A stretch of DNA of 36,550 nt, taken from NCBI GenBank assembly GCA_030706455.1, contig JAUZOL010000017.1, positions 1-36,550 on the forward strand. The letters run 5' to 3'. The notes under the pieces were generated by a model. The model did not search any database and was not told where the DNA came from. It saw only the letters and a list, made by a program, of their open reading frames with translations. Origin of the DNA: Bacteroidota bacterium. GTDB taxonomy: Bacteria > Bacteroidota > Bacteroidia > Bacteroidales > Paludibacteraceae. The position numbers and the translations under genes are program-made. Below are positions 16,309 through 24,051 of the stretch, piece after piece. Every line of letters begins with the position of its first letter. Within the stretch, counting starts at the first letter, position 1.

Positions 16309-17826
16309 TCAGAAGCCGAAGCTTTCCACCTTTTGTTCTTTGGCTTCTCCTTTGGGAATAGGCTTCGCTATTTTCTGGTCGATGTTGGCATGAACCACAA
16401 TCGCTTTCGGTGTCGCCGGACAAATATATTCGCAACCGCCGCATCCTACACATATTGCTGATTCTACATGCGGGATTCGCAGACCATCTACATAGGCAAC
16501 CATGCTTACTGCCTGTGTCGGGCAATGTTCAGAACAGGCACCGCAATCGGTATGTTCTTTGTAAACGATACAATTGGTCTGGGTGAAATGCGCAATGCCC
16601 ACCTGGGTTATATGCTTTTGCTCGCGGGTCAACGGAATAAGCGCGCCCGAGGGACAGACGTTGGAACAATGCGTACAATCGGGCTGACAGAAGCCTTTGT
16701 CGAAAGCCATTTTTGGTTGCATCATTCCCATGATTCCGTAATCGAATGCCGTAGGATGCAACACCTGAGTGGGACACTCCGACACGCATAAGTGACAAGC
16801 TGTACATTTGGTGTTGAAGTTATCGCGCGTTCCGGCGCCCGGAGGCATAATGGGTTCGGCTTTCTTTACTCCCAGTTTGTTTTGAGCAATGGCAACGGGA
16901 GCTGTTGCAACAGCTGTTGCTCCCGCAATCAGAAAGTTTCGGCGGGAACTGTTTTTTGCGGTTTTAGCAACGATATCCGCTTTTTTTGCGGGTAGCTGAA
17001 ATCGGTAGCTAAGAGCATTCTGTGAGCAGGTAGAAAGACAATTGAAACAATCAACACAACGCGAATGATCAATTTCGCTGTTTTTTGAATCGATACATTG
17101 CGATTTGCAGGATCGGGCGCAAACTCCACAGTGATTACATGCAGAATGGTCTACCGTAACTTTGAATGGAGCAAAACGAGAAAAAAGTCCGAGAAATGTT
17201 CCCACGGGACAAATGGTGTTGCAATATAAACGTCCTCTCAAAAGAGACATTACGGCAATTGTAATCAGAAAGAGAGATGCGATAGCTACCGGAATCAATG
17301 CAAATCCAAGAGAATTGATGTGGTGAAAAAAGCTATTGTCGGATGCGGTTGCAGGCACCATCAGGTTATTGAGCGGAATCAAAGCCGGACGCACGAGGTC
17401 GGCCATCATACGTCCAACATTACTATACGGGTCGAGTAGTATAACAAGGAATGAGCTGCCAACCACAAACGCAAGTATGGTAAGTGCCAGAATGGAATAA
17501 CGTAACCAGTTGTTCGGTTTCGTGTATTTGAAATAACGTTTTGCGCGGTTCTTTTTTACCCCTCTTGCTGTTAGTCGGTTAAACAGATCCTGCAACACCC
17601 CGGCCGGACAGATAACCGAGCAGTACAAGCGTCCGAAAATCAGAGTCAGCAGAACTACAAAAATTGCAGCGCCCCAAAATCCGCCCAGTAGCGCCGGCAC
17701 CAACTGAAGGTGTACCAATTTTGCCGCATTGTATGGCAAAAGGTGAAAAAAATCGATGAATAACAGAAAAACCGGCATCGTCAAAACTATAGCCAGAATA
17801 ACACGAGTCCATTTCAACCACTTCAT
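16309..17826 (-). CDS. Membrane polyferredoxin, NapH-like and NapG-like halves fused
   Basis: A 505-aa predicted membrane electron-transfer protein. The N-terminal half has about four TM helices (near residues 5-27, 43-65, 107-130, 173-195). Two NapH/CcoG/NosR-type CxxxCP loops follow the second and fourth helices: FGRLYCSVICPAG and RGRLYCNTICPVG. Two 4Fe-4S motifs come next (CNHCGVCARSC, CVDCFNCLSTC). At 293-299 the sequence SSRRNFL precedes a hydrophobic Ala-rich stretch, resembling a Tat signal inside the chain. The C-terminal half carries four more cluster motifs (CTACHLCVSECP, CQPDCTHCSNVCP, CGACSEHCP, CVGCGGCEYICP), like NapG. Six clusters are predicted. It probably passes electrons between the quinone pool and a periplasmic acceptor; no partner reductase is adjacent, so the pathway is unknown. 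Confidence 0.88.
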   Translation of the reverse strand: MKWLKWTRVILAIVLTMPVFLLFIDFFHLLPYNAAKLVHLQLVPALLGGFWGAAIFVVLLTLIFGRLYCSVICPAGVLQDLFNRLTARGVKKNRAKRYFKYTKPNNWLRYSILALTILAFVVGSSFLVILLDPYSNVGRMMADLVRPALIPLNNLMVPATASDNSFFHHINSLGFALIPVAIASLFLITIAVMSLLRGRLYCNTICPVGTFLGLFSRFAPFKVTVDHSACNHCGVCARSCKSQCIDSKNSEIDHSRCVDCFNCLSTCSQNALSYRFQLPAKKADIVAKTAKNSSRRNFLIAGATAVATAPVAIAQNKLGVKKAEPIMPPGAGTRDNFNTKCTACHLCVSECPTQVLHPTAFDYGIMGMMQPKMAFDKGFCQPDCTHCSNVCPSGALIPLTREQKHITQVGIAHFTQTNCIVYKEHTDCGACSEHCPTQAVSMVAYVDGLRIPHVESAICVGCGGCEYICPATPKAIVVHANIDQKIAKPIPKGEAKEQKVESFGF

Positions 17827-17863
17827 ATCTATAATTGTTTTTTTAGAGTACTAAGATGTGATG

Positions 17864-17871
17864 CAAAGTTA
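17864..17871 (-). promoter_or_regulatory. -7 box for the polyferredoxin gene
   Basis: Reads TAACTTTG on the minus strand, an exact consensus match about 40 bases upstream of the ATG at 17826. Confidence 0.6.
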
Positions 17872-17920
17872 GCAAATTAGCGCAAAGTGAAAGCCTTTTT
17901 CCGATTTAGAGTATAGGGCA

Positions 17921-17966
17921 GCCAACAAAAAAGCCGTGCCAACCCAAATTGGATTGAAACGGCTTT
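17921..17966 (-). terminator. Terminator of rpmE2
   Basis: AAAGCCGT at 17930-17937 (in complement) pairs with 17959-17966, with an additional six-pair inner stem. The minus strand continues into a TTTTTTGTTG tract. It lies about 30 bases after the L31 stop codon. Confidence 0.9.
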
Positions 17967-17994
17967 GTAAGGTTTAAATATGAAAGTGACGAAC

Positions 17995-18258
17995 TTATTT
18001 CTTCTTGTTTTCCAAGTGCTTTTGGTAACGGTTCATAAACTTGTCCACACGACCTGCTGTGTCCACCAGCTTTTGTTTGCCGGTATAGAACGGGTGTGAA
18101 GAACTAGAGATTTCGAGCTTTACCAAAGGATAAGTTACCCCGTCAATTTCAACGGTTTCTTTCGTAGCAATAGTCGAGCGGGTGATAAATGTATCGCCAT
18201 TCGACATATCTCTGAACGCTACGGGTCGATAGCTTTCCGGATGAATTCCTGCTTTCAT
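17995..18258 (-). CDS. rpmE2: 50S ribosomal protein L31, type B
   Basis: An 87-aa ribosomal protein of the large subunit. The sequence [19 protein letters not shown], then [12 protein letters not shown] and VDKFMNRY, is typical. The zinc-binding cysteines of the type A form are absent, so it is the zinc-independent type B paralogue. In several bacteria this form replaces type A during zinc limitation. In Bacteroidales it is often the standard copy, so zinc regulation should not be assumed. It has its own consensus -7 box and its own terminator. Confidence 0.97.
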   Translation of the reverse strand: MKAGIHPESYRPVAFRDMSNGDTFITRSTIATKETVEIDGVTYPLVKLEISSSSHPFYTGKQKLVDTAGRVDKFMNRYQKHLENKKK

Positions 18259-18302
18259 TGTTGTGTTATAATTAATTTAGTTGAGTTTTACTTTTGAGCC
18301 CG

Positions 18303-18310
18303 CAAAGATA
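18303..18310 (-). promoter_or_regulatory. -7 box for rpmE2
   Basis: Reads TATCTTTG on the minus strand, an exact consensus match followed by GCGGGC, 45 bases before the L31 ATG. Confidence 0.75.
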
Positions 18311-18512
18311 GTGATTCATTTTGGAATTGAGAAATAAATTTGTTTTGTTGATGACGAAATGAGTTGTCTTGTTTCTCAGAATACCTCTGACAAGGCATCT
18401 TATAGTGCTATCTCTTCGGGTTGTGATTTTGACAACTATTTGATTTTTGTGTAAATTTCGGCAATAATTAATCTATATTAACCATATGACGTGTTGTATT
18501 AATATTATTAAA

Positions 18513-18544
18513 TTTGTTCGTATATTAAGAATCACATACATTTG
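18513..18544 (+). promoter_or_regulatory. Complete -33/-7 promoter of the first giant surface protein
   Basis: TTTG at 18513-18516, a 20-base spacer, then TACATTTG at 18537-18544. Both elements match the Bacteroidota housekeeping sigma consensus. Transcription would start near 18551. Confidence 0.78.
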
Positions 18545-18553
18545 CAAAATCTA

Positions 18554-18577
18554 TTTAAAGTGGAGCTTCGCTTTAAA
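18554..18577 (+). promoter_or_regulatory. Hairpin at the 5' end of the surface-protein leader
   Basis: Arms TTTAAAGTG (18554-18562) and CGCTTTAAA (18569-18577) pair over nine positions with one G:U and a six-base loop. The stem begins about three bases after the predicted start of transcription, so the mRNA would begin with it. Confidence 0.55.
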
Positions 18578-18770
18578 GCAGCTACATCATTTTCTTCAGA
18601 ATAGCTCAAGCAGATTCCTGCCTGTTTAGTTTATGGGCTTATTCACCAACCGGATCTGAGAAGAATTCACCAAGTTTTTATTCTGTTTGCAATTTTAGCG
18701 CTCTTCTTTTCTGAAGCAAAACAGGAGCGCCATACTGATATTGATAATCCGTGAATATAACACTATACTT

Positions 18771-21700
18771 ATGCACAAAAAAAACATGTCCCAGATCTTC
18801 GGTAAACAAAGTTCTAAACCACGTTTTCCACAAAAAGTAAACTCCGATAATGTTTCAAAGACAGAAACAAAACCTGACTTTTTCGGTAGGGGTTCTCTGA
18901 ATAAGATGGCCCGCACAAATAGATATGCGTCTGTGTGTTTGGGCGTTTGTTTTTTCTTTTTGATGTTATGTTCAACTGCTTTTGCACAAACCTCACAAAC
19001 ATTCACAACCAGTGGTGGTTTTACAGTGCCATCGGGAGTTACATCTCTCAAAGTGGAAGTTTGGGGTGGCGGCGGTAAAGGTGCTTCCAGAACAACCAAC
19101 GGGAATGGTGGCGGTGGCGGTGGCGGAGCGTATAGCCAAAGTGTGATTGCCGTAACACCCGGTTCTAGCTATAATTACGTGGTCGGTGCAGGGGCAACTA
19201 CAACATCTCCCGGTGGCGATTCGTACTTCATAAATGCTTCAACATTGTTTGCAAAAGGAGGTAATAGTGCTGGGGATAACTCAACATCGGGAGCAACCGG
19301 AGGGTCTGCCGGTAGTGGTGTGGGGACTACAAAATATAGTGGAGGTTCAGGTGCTACCGGTAGCGGAACATACGGTGGTGGCGGTGGCTCTTCGGCGGGA
19401 AATGCGTTAAACGGTATTAGTGCATCGGGAGCTACCGGAGCAACGGCGCCTGCAGGCGGTGGAGCCGGAGGAAATGGTCGTAGCGGTACGCAAGGTGATG
19501 GTAGTTCGGGTAGTATTCCCGGCGGTGGTGGTGGCGGAGCCTATAGAACATCTAATTCAACCAGAAATGGTGGTGCGGGTGCCAATGGACAAATCACACT
19601 GACTTGGATAACCGTATCGGCATCTGCGACAGCTACCTATTCCGGTGGAAGCACAGGAACTATCACAGCTACTGCTTCCGGTGGGACGTCATACACATAC
19701 AGTTTGGATGATATAACTTACCAGTCGGGAAATACTTTTAGCGGGCTGTCTATCGGTACTTATACTGTTTATGCACAAGACATCTCCGGATGCAAGTCTT
19801 ATACTACTGTCGTTATTCAGGCAAGGCCAATTTACTATGTACGAGCTTTTAATGGAAATAATAGCAATACTGGACTTTCCTGGTCTCAGGCATTTGCGAC
19901 AGTGCAAAAGGCCGTTGAAACGGCCAATGCTCAAACTCCGAAGGGCATGGTCTGTGTTGCGGCCGGTGATTATTACCGTGATTCCGCTTACGATCTGACC
20001 GACGGTTACCAGACATACACATCTTCTACGGGGTATTTGTGGTATGAATGGTCAAATAATTTCCTGATGAGGGATGGCGTTGATGTGTATGGCGGATTCA
20101 GGGAATACAGAACTGCCGACAATAATAGTGCGGGATTTCAGGACCGGCTTCTGCTTTCAAACGACTCTAACTATGCTACAGTCCTTCACGGAGGGGACAA
20201 ACAACGGGTTTTGGGCCCTCTTTACTCATTAGTATGGAACAGTGGAGCCGTTAATTATGATGCAGCTCTTCTGACCGGATTCACAAATTCAACAACATGG
20301 GACGGGTTTACCATAAGCGGAGCAAACATGATCCGTCCCTCGGCGACTGCGACCCAATATGATGAGTGTTGTGGGGCCGGGGTGTTTATGCTCAATAATA
20401 GCACCGTAAGCCATTGTATAATTGAGAATAACATTGCCGGTGGTCCTAAGGATGACGGTGCCGGAGCTCTCATGCTTGGAGGTGGAAACCTTTTGAATTG
20501 CATTGTCCGTCACAATAAAGCATATTTTGATGGTTCCGGTAACTGTTCGGGAGGAGCCATACGAATGATTCGGGGTAATGCAAAAGTAATCAACTGTTTG
20601 ATTTATGACAACACAGCAGAGAAAGGTGGCGCTATCAATCTTTCTTTGGTAAAAATGAACACCGGGACTTATGTCCCAAGTTATATAATCAACAATACCA
20701 TTGCCAATAATTCATCAGCCGATGGCCCTGGCCTGCGTATTAAATATGCGTCAGCTGCTGCCGATGATAACGGTGACTATACAACCATAAGGTGTTATGT
20801 TTACAACAACGCACTGTGGGATGGACTTACAAGTGCAGCAAGCAGCTCAATTTACCCTCCGTTCAAAGAATCGTACAATACGTTCAAATCCGGTTATGTT
20901 CCACCGAAAAACGCTAACACTGCTGCCGGAGCATTAGGAACCGGTTCGTTTTTGTTCGGGGCGACCAATAGTGGTTCTGCAAATGCGCCATATTTTGTAA
21001 ATCTTGTTACATCAGACCCTGTTGCAGATTACAGGCTACAGGGCAATTTTTCAACTTTGTATAATAAAGGAACTGCCGTTGTACCATCAGGATACCCCGG
21101 CGGAGCCCCAACACCTCCCGCTTCAGATCTCCGGGATCTGTACAGGAAAAATTCAGGCTCGGGGGTCCCCGATATCGGTTGCTATGAAGTAACGCCCCGA
21201 ATTTTTTACGTAAATGATGCTGCAGGTAATAAACTGGATGAGAAGTGCAGAGGCAGAAACTGGACATATCCTTACGCTTCTTTGCAATTTGCACTGGACC
21301 AATATGATCAGTACGACTTTCCTCAGGTTTGGGTTGCAAAAAGCAGCACCGGATTTATTCCAACTAAAAACGCGGCAGGAGCCAATGTCTCCGATGCGAC
21401 AGCAACGTTCATTTTAAGAACTAATTTGTCTCTTATCGGAGGATTTACCGGTGCGCAAGCCTCAGAATTTGCCGGTAATTACAACGAAATTTTCACCAAA
21501 CCCACACTGCGTACAGACCTTATTACAAACAAGGTTAAACTGTCAAGCCCAATTGCCACTTCAATTGTGAGTTACAATCCGGCAGCTACCGAAACGTATG
21601 TAAACGGTACCGGTAGTGCAACATGGGCGGGGGCAACCATCGATGGGTTTACCATAAGTGGAACACTTGCAGGTAGCAGCGCCGTTTCTTTGCCAGACAG

Positions 21701-23828
21701 CGCAACGCTTCGTAATTGCCAAATCCTTTCCAATATGGGAGATGCATTGTCGGCAGGGACTGCATCTTCAGTCTCCAATGCTTTGATTACCGACAATGCT
21801 GGTGTAGCAGTTACTCTGAGAGGAACAAATGCGGCAGTTACCAACACAACAGTAGCCAACAATGGAGGCTATGCTATTGCTATTCCGGGTGGGGTAGGTT
21901 CTGCAACTCTCACTAATTCGATTATATGGGGAAATAAGGCAAACTTCGATGCGCTTGCCGATACAGCAAAAATAACGGCTACATATACGGCTCTGTCCAC
22001 AGCTTCTGCTTCCAATGATATTCCGCTAAATAAATGGATATCATTCGCAAACGGAACCGGTAATATCAATTTGTTTCACAGGTCTCCCAACTTCAAAAAG
22101 CGCAGGGGTAATTATGAACTCCAACTTATTTCTCCCTGTCTTGATGCAGGATTACTTTTGGCCAACAGTCTGCCGATTGACGTGTATGGGCAATCCAGAA
22201 ATTACAATGGGAAAATTGATATGGGTGCTATCCAGAAGCAATCAGGTGATGGTGTTTATGCAAATAGCGGTACCAATGCGTTTTCTTATTTCAGAGCCTC
22301 CGGCACGCCAACCCTCTCCAATCTGACGGGACAGGAAGTGTTGGTAAAACCTGTTTCGGTTATTAATTTGGGCGGGTCTACAACTGTTAAGCCCAAAGTT
22401 CTTTTTATTCAGGACGACAACACTACGGCTCCAATTATTTATAATGGAAGCATTAAGGCCGACTCCACTTTGTATCTTCGTAAGCTGACAAAATACAGGT
22501 CGAACGGGGTTGCTTACTGGACTTTTATGGGATTTCCATTTACATCGGCGCGTTTAGATAGTATTGATGGGTTGAAAATCGAAAACAGTGTGCGTGCCGA
22601 TCAATATACCGAATCGATTCGTGCGGTTAATGGGGCAAACAAATCGGCATGGAAACCCTATATGGGAACCAACCTGACAGATCCAAGTCTGAAATGGTTC
22701 GTTCCCGGAAGAGGATACGCAGCATCACTAAATGCTAAAGTGCCGGATAAACCTGTAAGTACCACCCTTATTGTTCCGGCACAGAAAGGGACAACAATCT
22801 CGGATGCCGCAGCAACATTAACGGATCCTGTCAGCTATACCGAAACGTCACGTCCCTGGTATGACAAAGGATGGAATCTGATTGCAAATCCATTTGCGCG
22901 TACGGCAAAATTCGGTTCCGTGCCATTGTGGGACGCAAATCCCTATACTTTCGGTTCGATTTGGCTCTACATTGCCGATCAGGATGCATACGATGTAATT
23001 CCTACTGTATCTTCGTATTATACCGACAATGGATTATCTGCTTATGGAACATTTTTCATTCAAACATACAACACGGCAACATCAGCTTCAACTGCGGAAA
23101 TAAGTACAAGCGGTAATGGGACAGCTCCATTGAGAACCAAAGCGTTTCCATTTCCGACAACAACCGAGGCTAAGCCTGAAGTGTTCAGATTGCACCTTGA
23201 AGGCAATAATTTGAAATACAATACATATGTGATTTTTAATGACAGTGCTCGTACAGAAGCTACGGCCATCGAAGATGCGCCTACAATGGGAGGCTTGTCA
23301 GGAAACAGTATTCAAATGAGTACTTATGCGGCAGGCAGTGATCTTGCGCTTTCTGTAAATACGTTACCATTTAAAGGTACGTCGATGGAAGTTCCTTTGA
23401 GCGTCTCGATTTCACAACAAGACAGTTACACGTTTTCGTTGCAGGAAAGCAGCAAATTTAAGACGGTTTACCTCGTTGATCCGGCAGGTGCCTCACACAA
23501 CATTTCTAAGGGGAATTACACCGCCAATATAGATTCAACCGGATCATTTAGCTACAAATTGATTTTTGAGAAAAAGGACGAAAGCCACGATAAAGAAGAT
23601 TTGTTGGAAAAATGGGGAATACACATTTACGAGAGCAATGGGAAAGTGATTATTACCAGTAAAGATCCTCTTATCAGAGTGTATTTATTCCGTATGAACC
23701 AACAATTAGTTCGTGCCATGGCAAATTGTGGTACGAATTTCCAGTTTCATTTGCCCTTTCCCGGAGCATATCTTGTAAAAGTGACGACAGAAAAAGGAAC
23801 TTTTTCTCGGATTGTGGTAAAGCATTAA
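18771..23828 (+). CDS. Giant secreted T9SS surface protein 1 (glycine-rich and SprB-like head, beta-helix body)
   Basis: About 1685 aa. A TTG at 18741 is also possible, but 18771 is the first ATG after the promoter. The ATG at 18906 would give a canonical signal peptide (MARTNRYASVCLGVCFFF and onward), so the true start is uncertain. Numbering from 18771: a glycine-rich domain (about 80-275), an SprB-like repeat (about 280-355, SGGTSYTYSLDD, GTYTVYAQDISGC), beta-helix module A (about 355-807, CGAGVFMLNNSTVSHCIIENN), and module B (about 809-1157), which ends in a choice-of-anchor-Q-like stretch (ISPCLDAG, DMGAIQK). The C-terminal module is shared with the next two genes (about 1157-1610), and the last 75 residues form a T9SS sorting domain. 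Adhesion or matrix function is inferred. Confidence 0.88.
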   Translation: MHKKNMSQIFGKQSSKPRFPQKVNSDNVSKTETKPDFFGRGSLNKMARTNRYASVCLGVCFFFLMLCSTAFAQTSQTFTTSGGFTVPSGVTSLKVEVWGGGGKGASRTTNGNGGGGGGGAYSQSVIAVTPGSSYNYVVGAGATTTSPGGDSYFINASTLFAKGGNSAGDNSTSGATGGSAGSGVGTTKYSGGSGATGSGTYGGGGGSSAGNALNGISASGATGATAPAGGGAGGNGRSGTQGDGSSGSIPGGGGGGAYRTSNSTRNGGAGANGQITLTWITVSASATATYSGGSTGTITATASGGTSYTYSLDDITYQSGNTFSGLSIGTYTVYAQDISGCKSYTTVVIQARPIYYVRAFNGNNSNTGLSWSQAFATVQKAVETANAQTPKGMVCVAAGDYYRDSAYDLTDGYQTYTSSTGYLWYEWSNNFLMRDGVDVYGGFREYRTADNNSAGFQDRLLLSNDSNYATVLHGGDKQRVLGPLYSLVWNSGAVNYDAALLTGFTNSTTWDGFTISGANMIRPSATATQYDECCGAGVFMLNNSTVSHCIIENNIAGGPKDDGAGALMLGGGNLLNCIVRHNKAYFDGSGNCSGGAIRMIRGNAKVINCLIYDNTAEKGGAINLSLVKMNTGTYVPSYIINNTIANNSSADGPGLRIKYASAAADDNGDYTTIRCYVYNNALWDGLTSAASSSIYPPFKESYNTFKSGYVPPKNANTAAGALGTGSFLFGATNSGSANAPYFVNLVTSDPVADYRLQGNFSTLYNKGTAVVPSGYPGGAPTPPASDLRDLYRKNSGSGVPDIGCYEVTPRIFYVNDAAGNKLDEKCRGRNWTYPYASLQFALDQYDQYDFPQVWVAKSSTGFIPTKNAAGANVSDATATFILRTNLSLIGGFTGAQASEFAGNYNEIFTKPTLRTDLITNKVKLSSPIATSIVSYNPAATETYVNGTGSATWAGATIDGFTISGTLAGSSAVSLPDSATLRNCQILSNMGDALSAGTASSVSNALITDNAGVAVTLRGTNAAVTNTTVANNGGYAIAIPGGVGSATLTNSIIWGNKANFDALADTAKITATYTALSTASASNDIPLNKWISFANGTGNINLFHRSPNFKKRRGNYELQLISPCLDAGLLLANSLPIDVYGQSRNYNGKIDMGAIQKQSGDGVYANSGTNAFSYFRASGTPTLSNLTGQEVLVKPVSVINLGGSTTVKPKVLFIQDDNTTAPIIYNGSIKADSTLYLRKLTKYRSNGVAYWTFMGFPFTSARLDSIDGLKIENSVRADQYTESIRAVNGANKSAWKPYMGTNLTDPSLKWFVPGRGYAASLNAKVPDKPVSTTLIVPAQKGTTISDAAATLTDPVSYTETSRPWYDKGWNLIANPFARTAKFGSVPLWDANPYTFGSIWLYIADQDAYDVIPTVSSYYTDNGLSAYGTFFIQTYNTATSASTAEISTSGNGTAPLRTKAFPFPTTTEAKPEVFRLHLEGNNLKYNTYVIFNDSARTEATAIEDAPTMGGLSGNSIQMSTYAAGSDLALSVNTLPFKGTSMEVPLSVSISQQDSYTFSLQESSKFKTVYLVDPAGASHNISKGNYTANIDSTGSFSYKLIFEKKDESHDKEDLLEKWGIHIYESNGKVIITSKDPLIRVYLFRMNQQLVRAMANCGTNFQFHLPFPGAYLVKVTTEKGTFSRIVVKH

Positions 23829-23863
23829 ACGCAAAAATTAAACAATAATTTTTTTCAATTTGC

Positions 23864-23928
23864 AAAAGGGTCGACCGGGTTAAAATGAAATTACGAATTG
23901 TTTAACTCGGGTGGCCTTTTTGTTGTTT
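23864..23928 (+). terminator. Terminator after surface protein 1
   Basis: An imperfect hairpin, AAAAGG...GGGTTAAA pairing with TTTAACTC...GGCCTTTT (about 23864-23920), runs into CTTTTTGTTGTTTT. It begins about 35 bases after the stop codon. Confidence 0.75.
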
Positions 23929-23975
23929 TAAACGTTAAATAGCTTAGTTGCAACACCTTTTCAGTAATCACATTA

Positions 23976-23983
23976 TATCTTTG
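23976..23983 (+). promoter_or_regulatory. -7 box for surface protein 2
   Basis: TATCTTTG, an exact consensus match about 68 bases before the ATG at 24052. A TTG 25 bases upstream is the only -33 candidate and its spacing is long. Confidence 0.62.
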
Positions 23984-24051
23984 TTATGCTAATAGTGTTT
24001 TTAACTTTTATCGAAAAGAACATATAATTCAACTTTCTAAATTGAATATTT

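Larger units (their letters stand above)
18259..18770. other. Long divergent intergenic region upstream of the first giant surface protein
   Basis: About 510 bases without a supported gene. It contains the rpmE2 promoter, a well-formed plus-strand promoter at 18513-18544 and a leader of about 220 bases before the first ATG of the surface protein. The leader holds two hairpins: 18554-18577 and 18698-18730 (GCGCTC pairing with GAGCGC). An alternative pairing of CTGTTTGC near 18683 with GCAAAACAG near 18716 would compete with the second hairpin. Confidence 0.55.

Noticed and set aside
18698-18730. GC-rich stem considered as a rho-independent terminator
   Set aside because: No T-tract follows; it is better treated as part of the surface-protein leader.
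19060-19590. Repeated GGTGGCGGT-type DNA considered as a CRISPR-like or tandem repeat array
   Set aside because: It is coding sequence for a glycine-rich protein domain with irregular spacing and no constant repeat unit or spacers.
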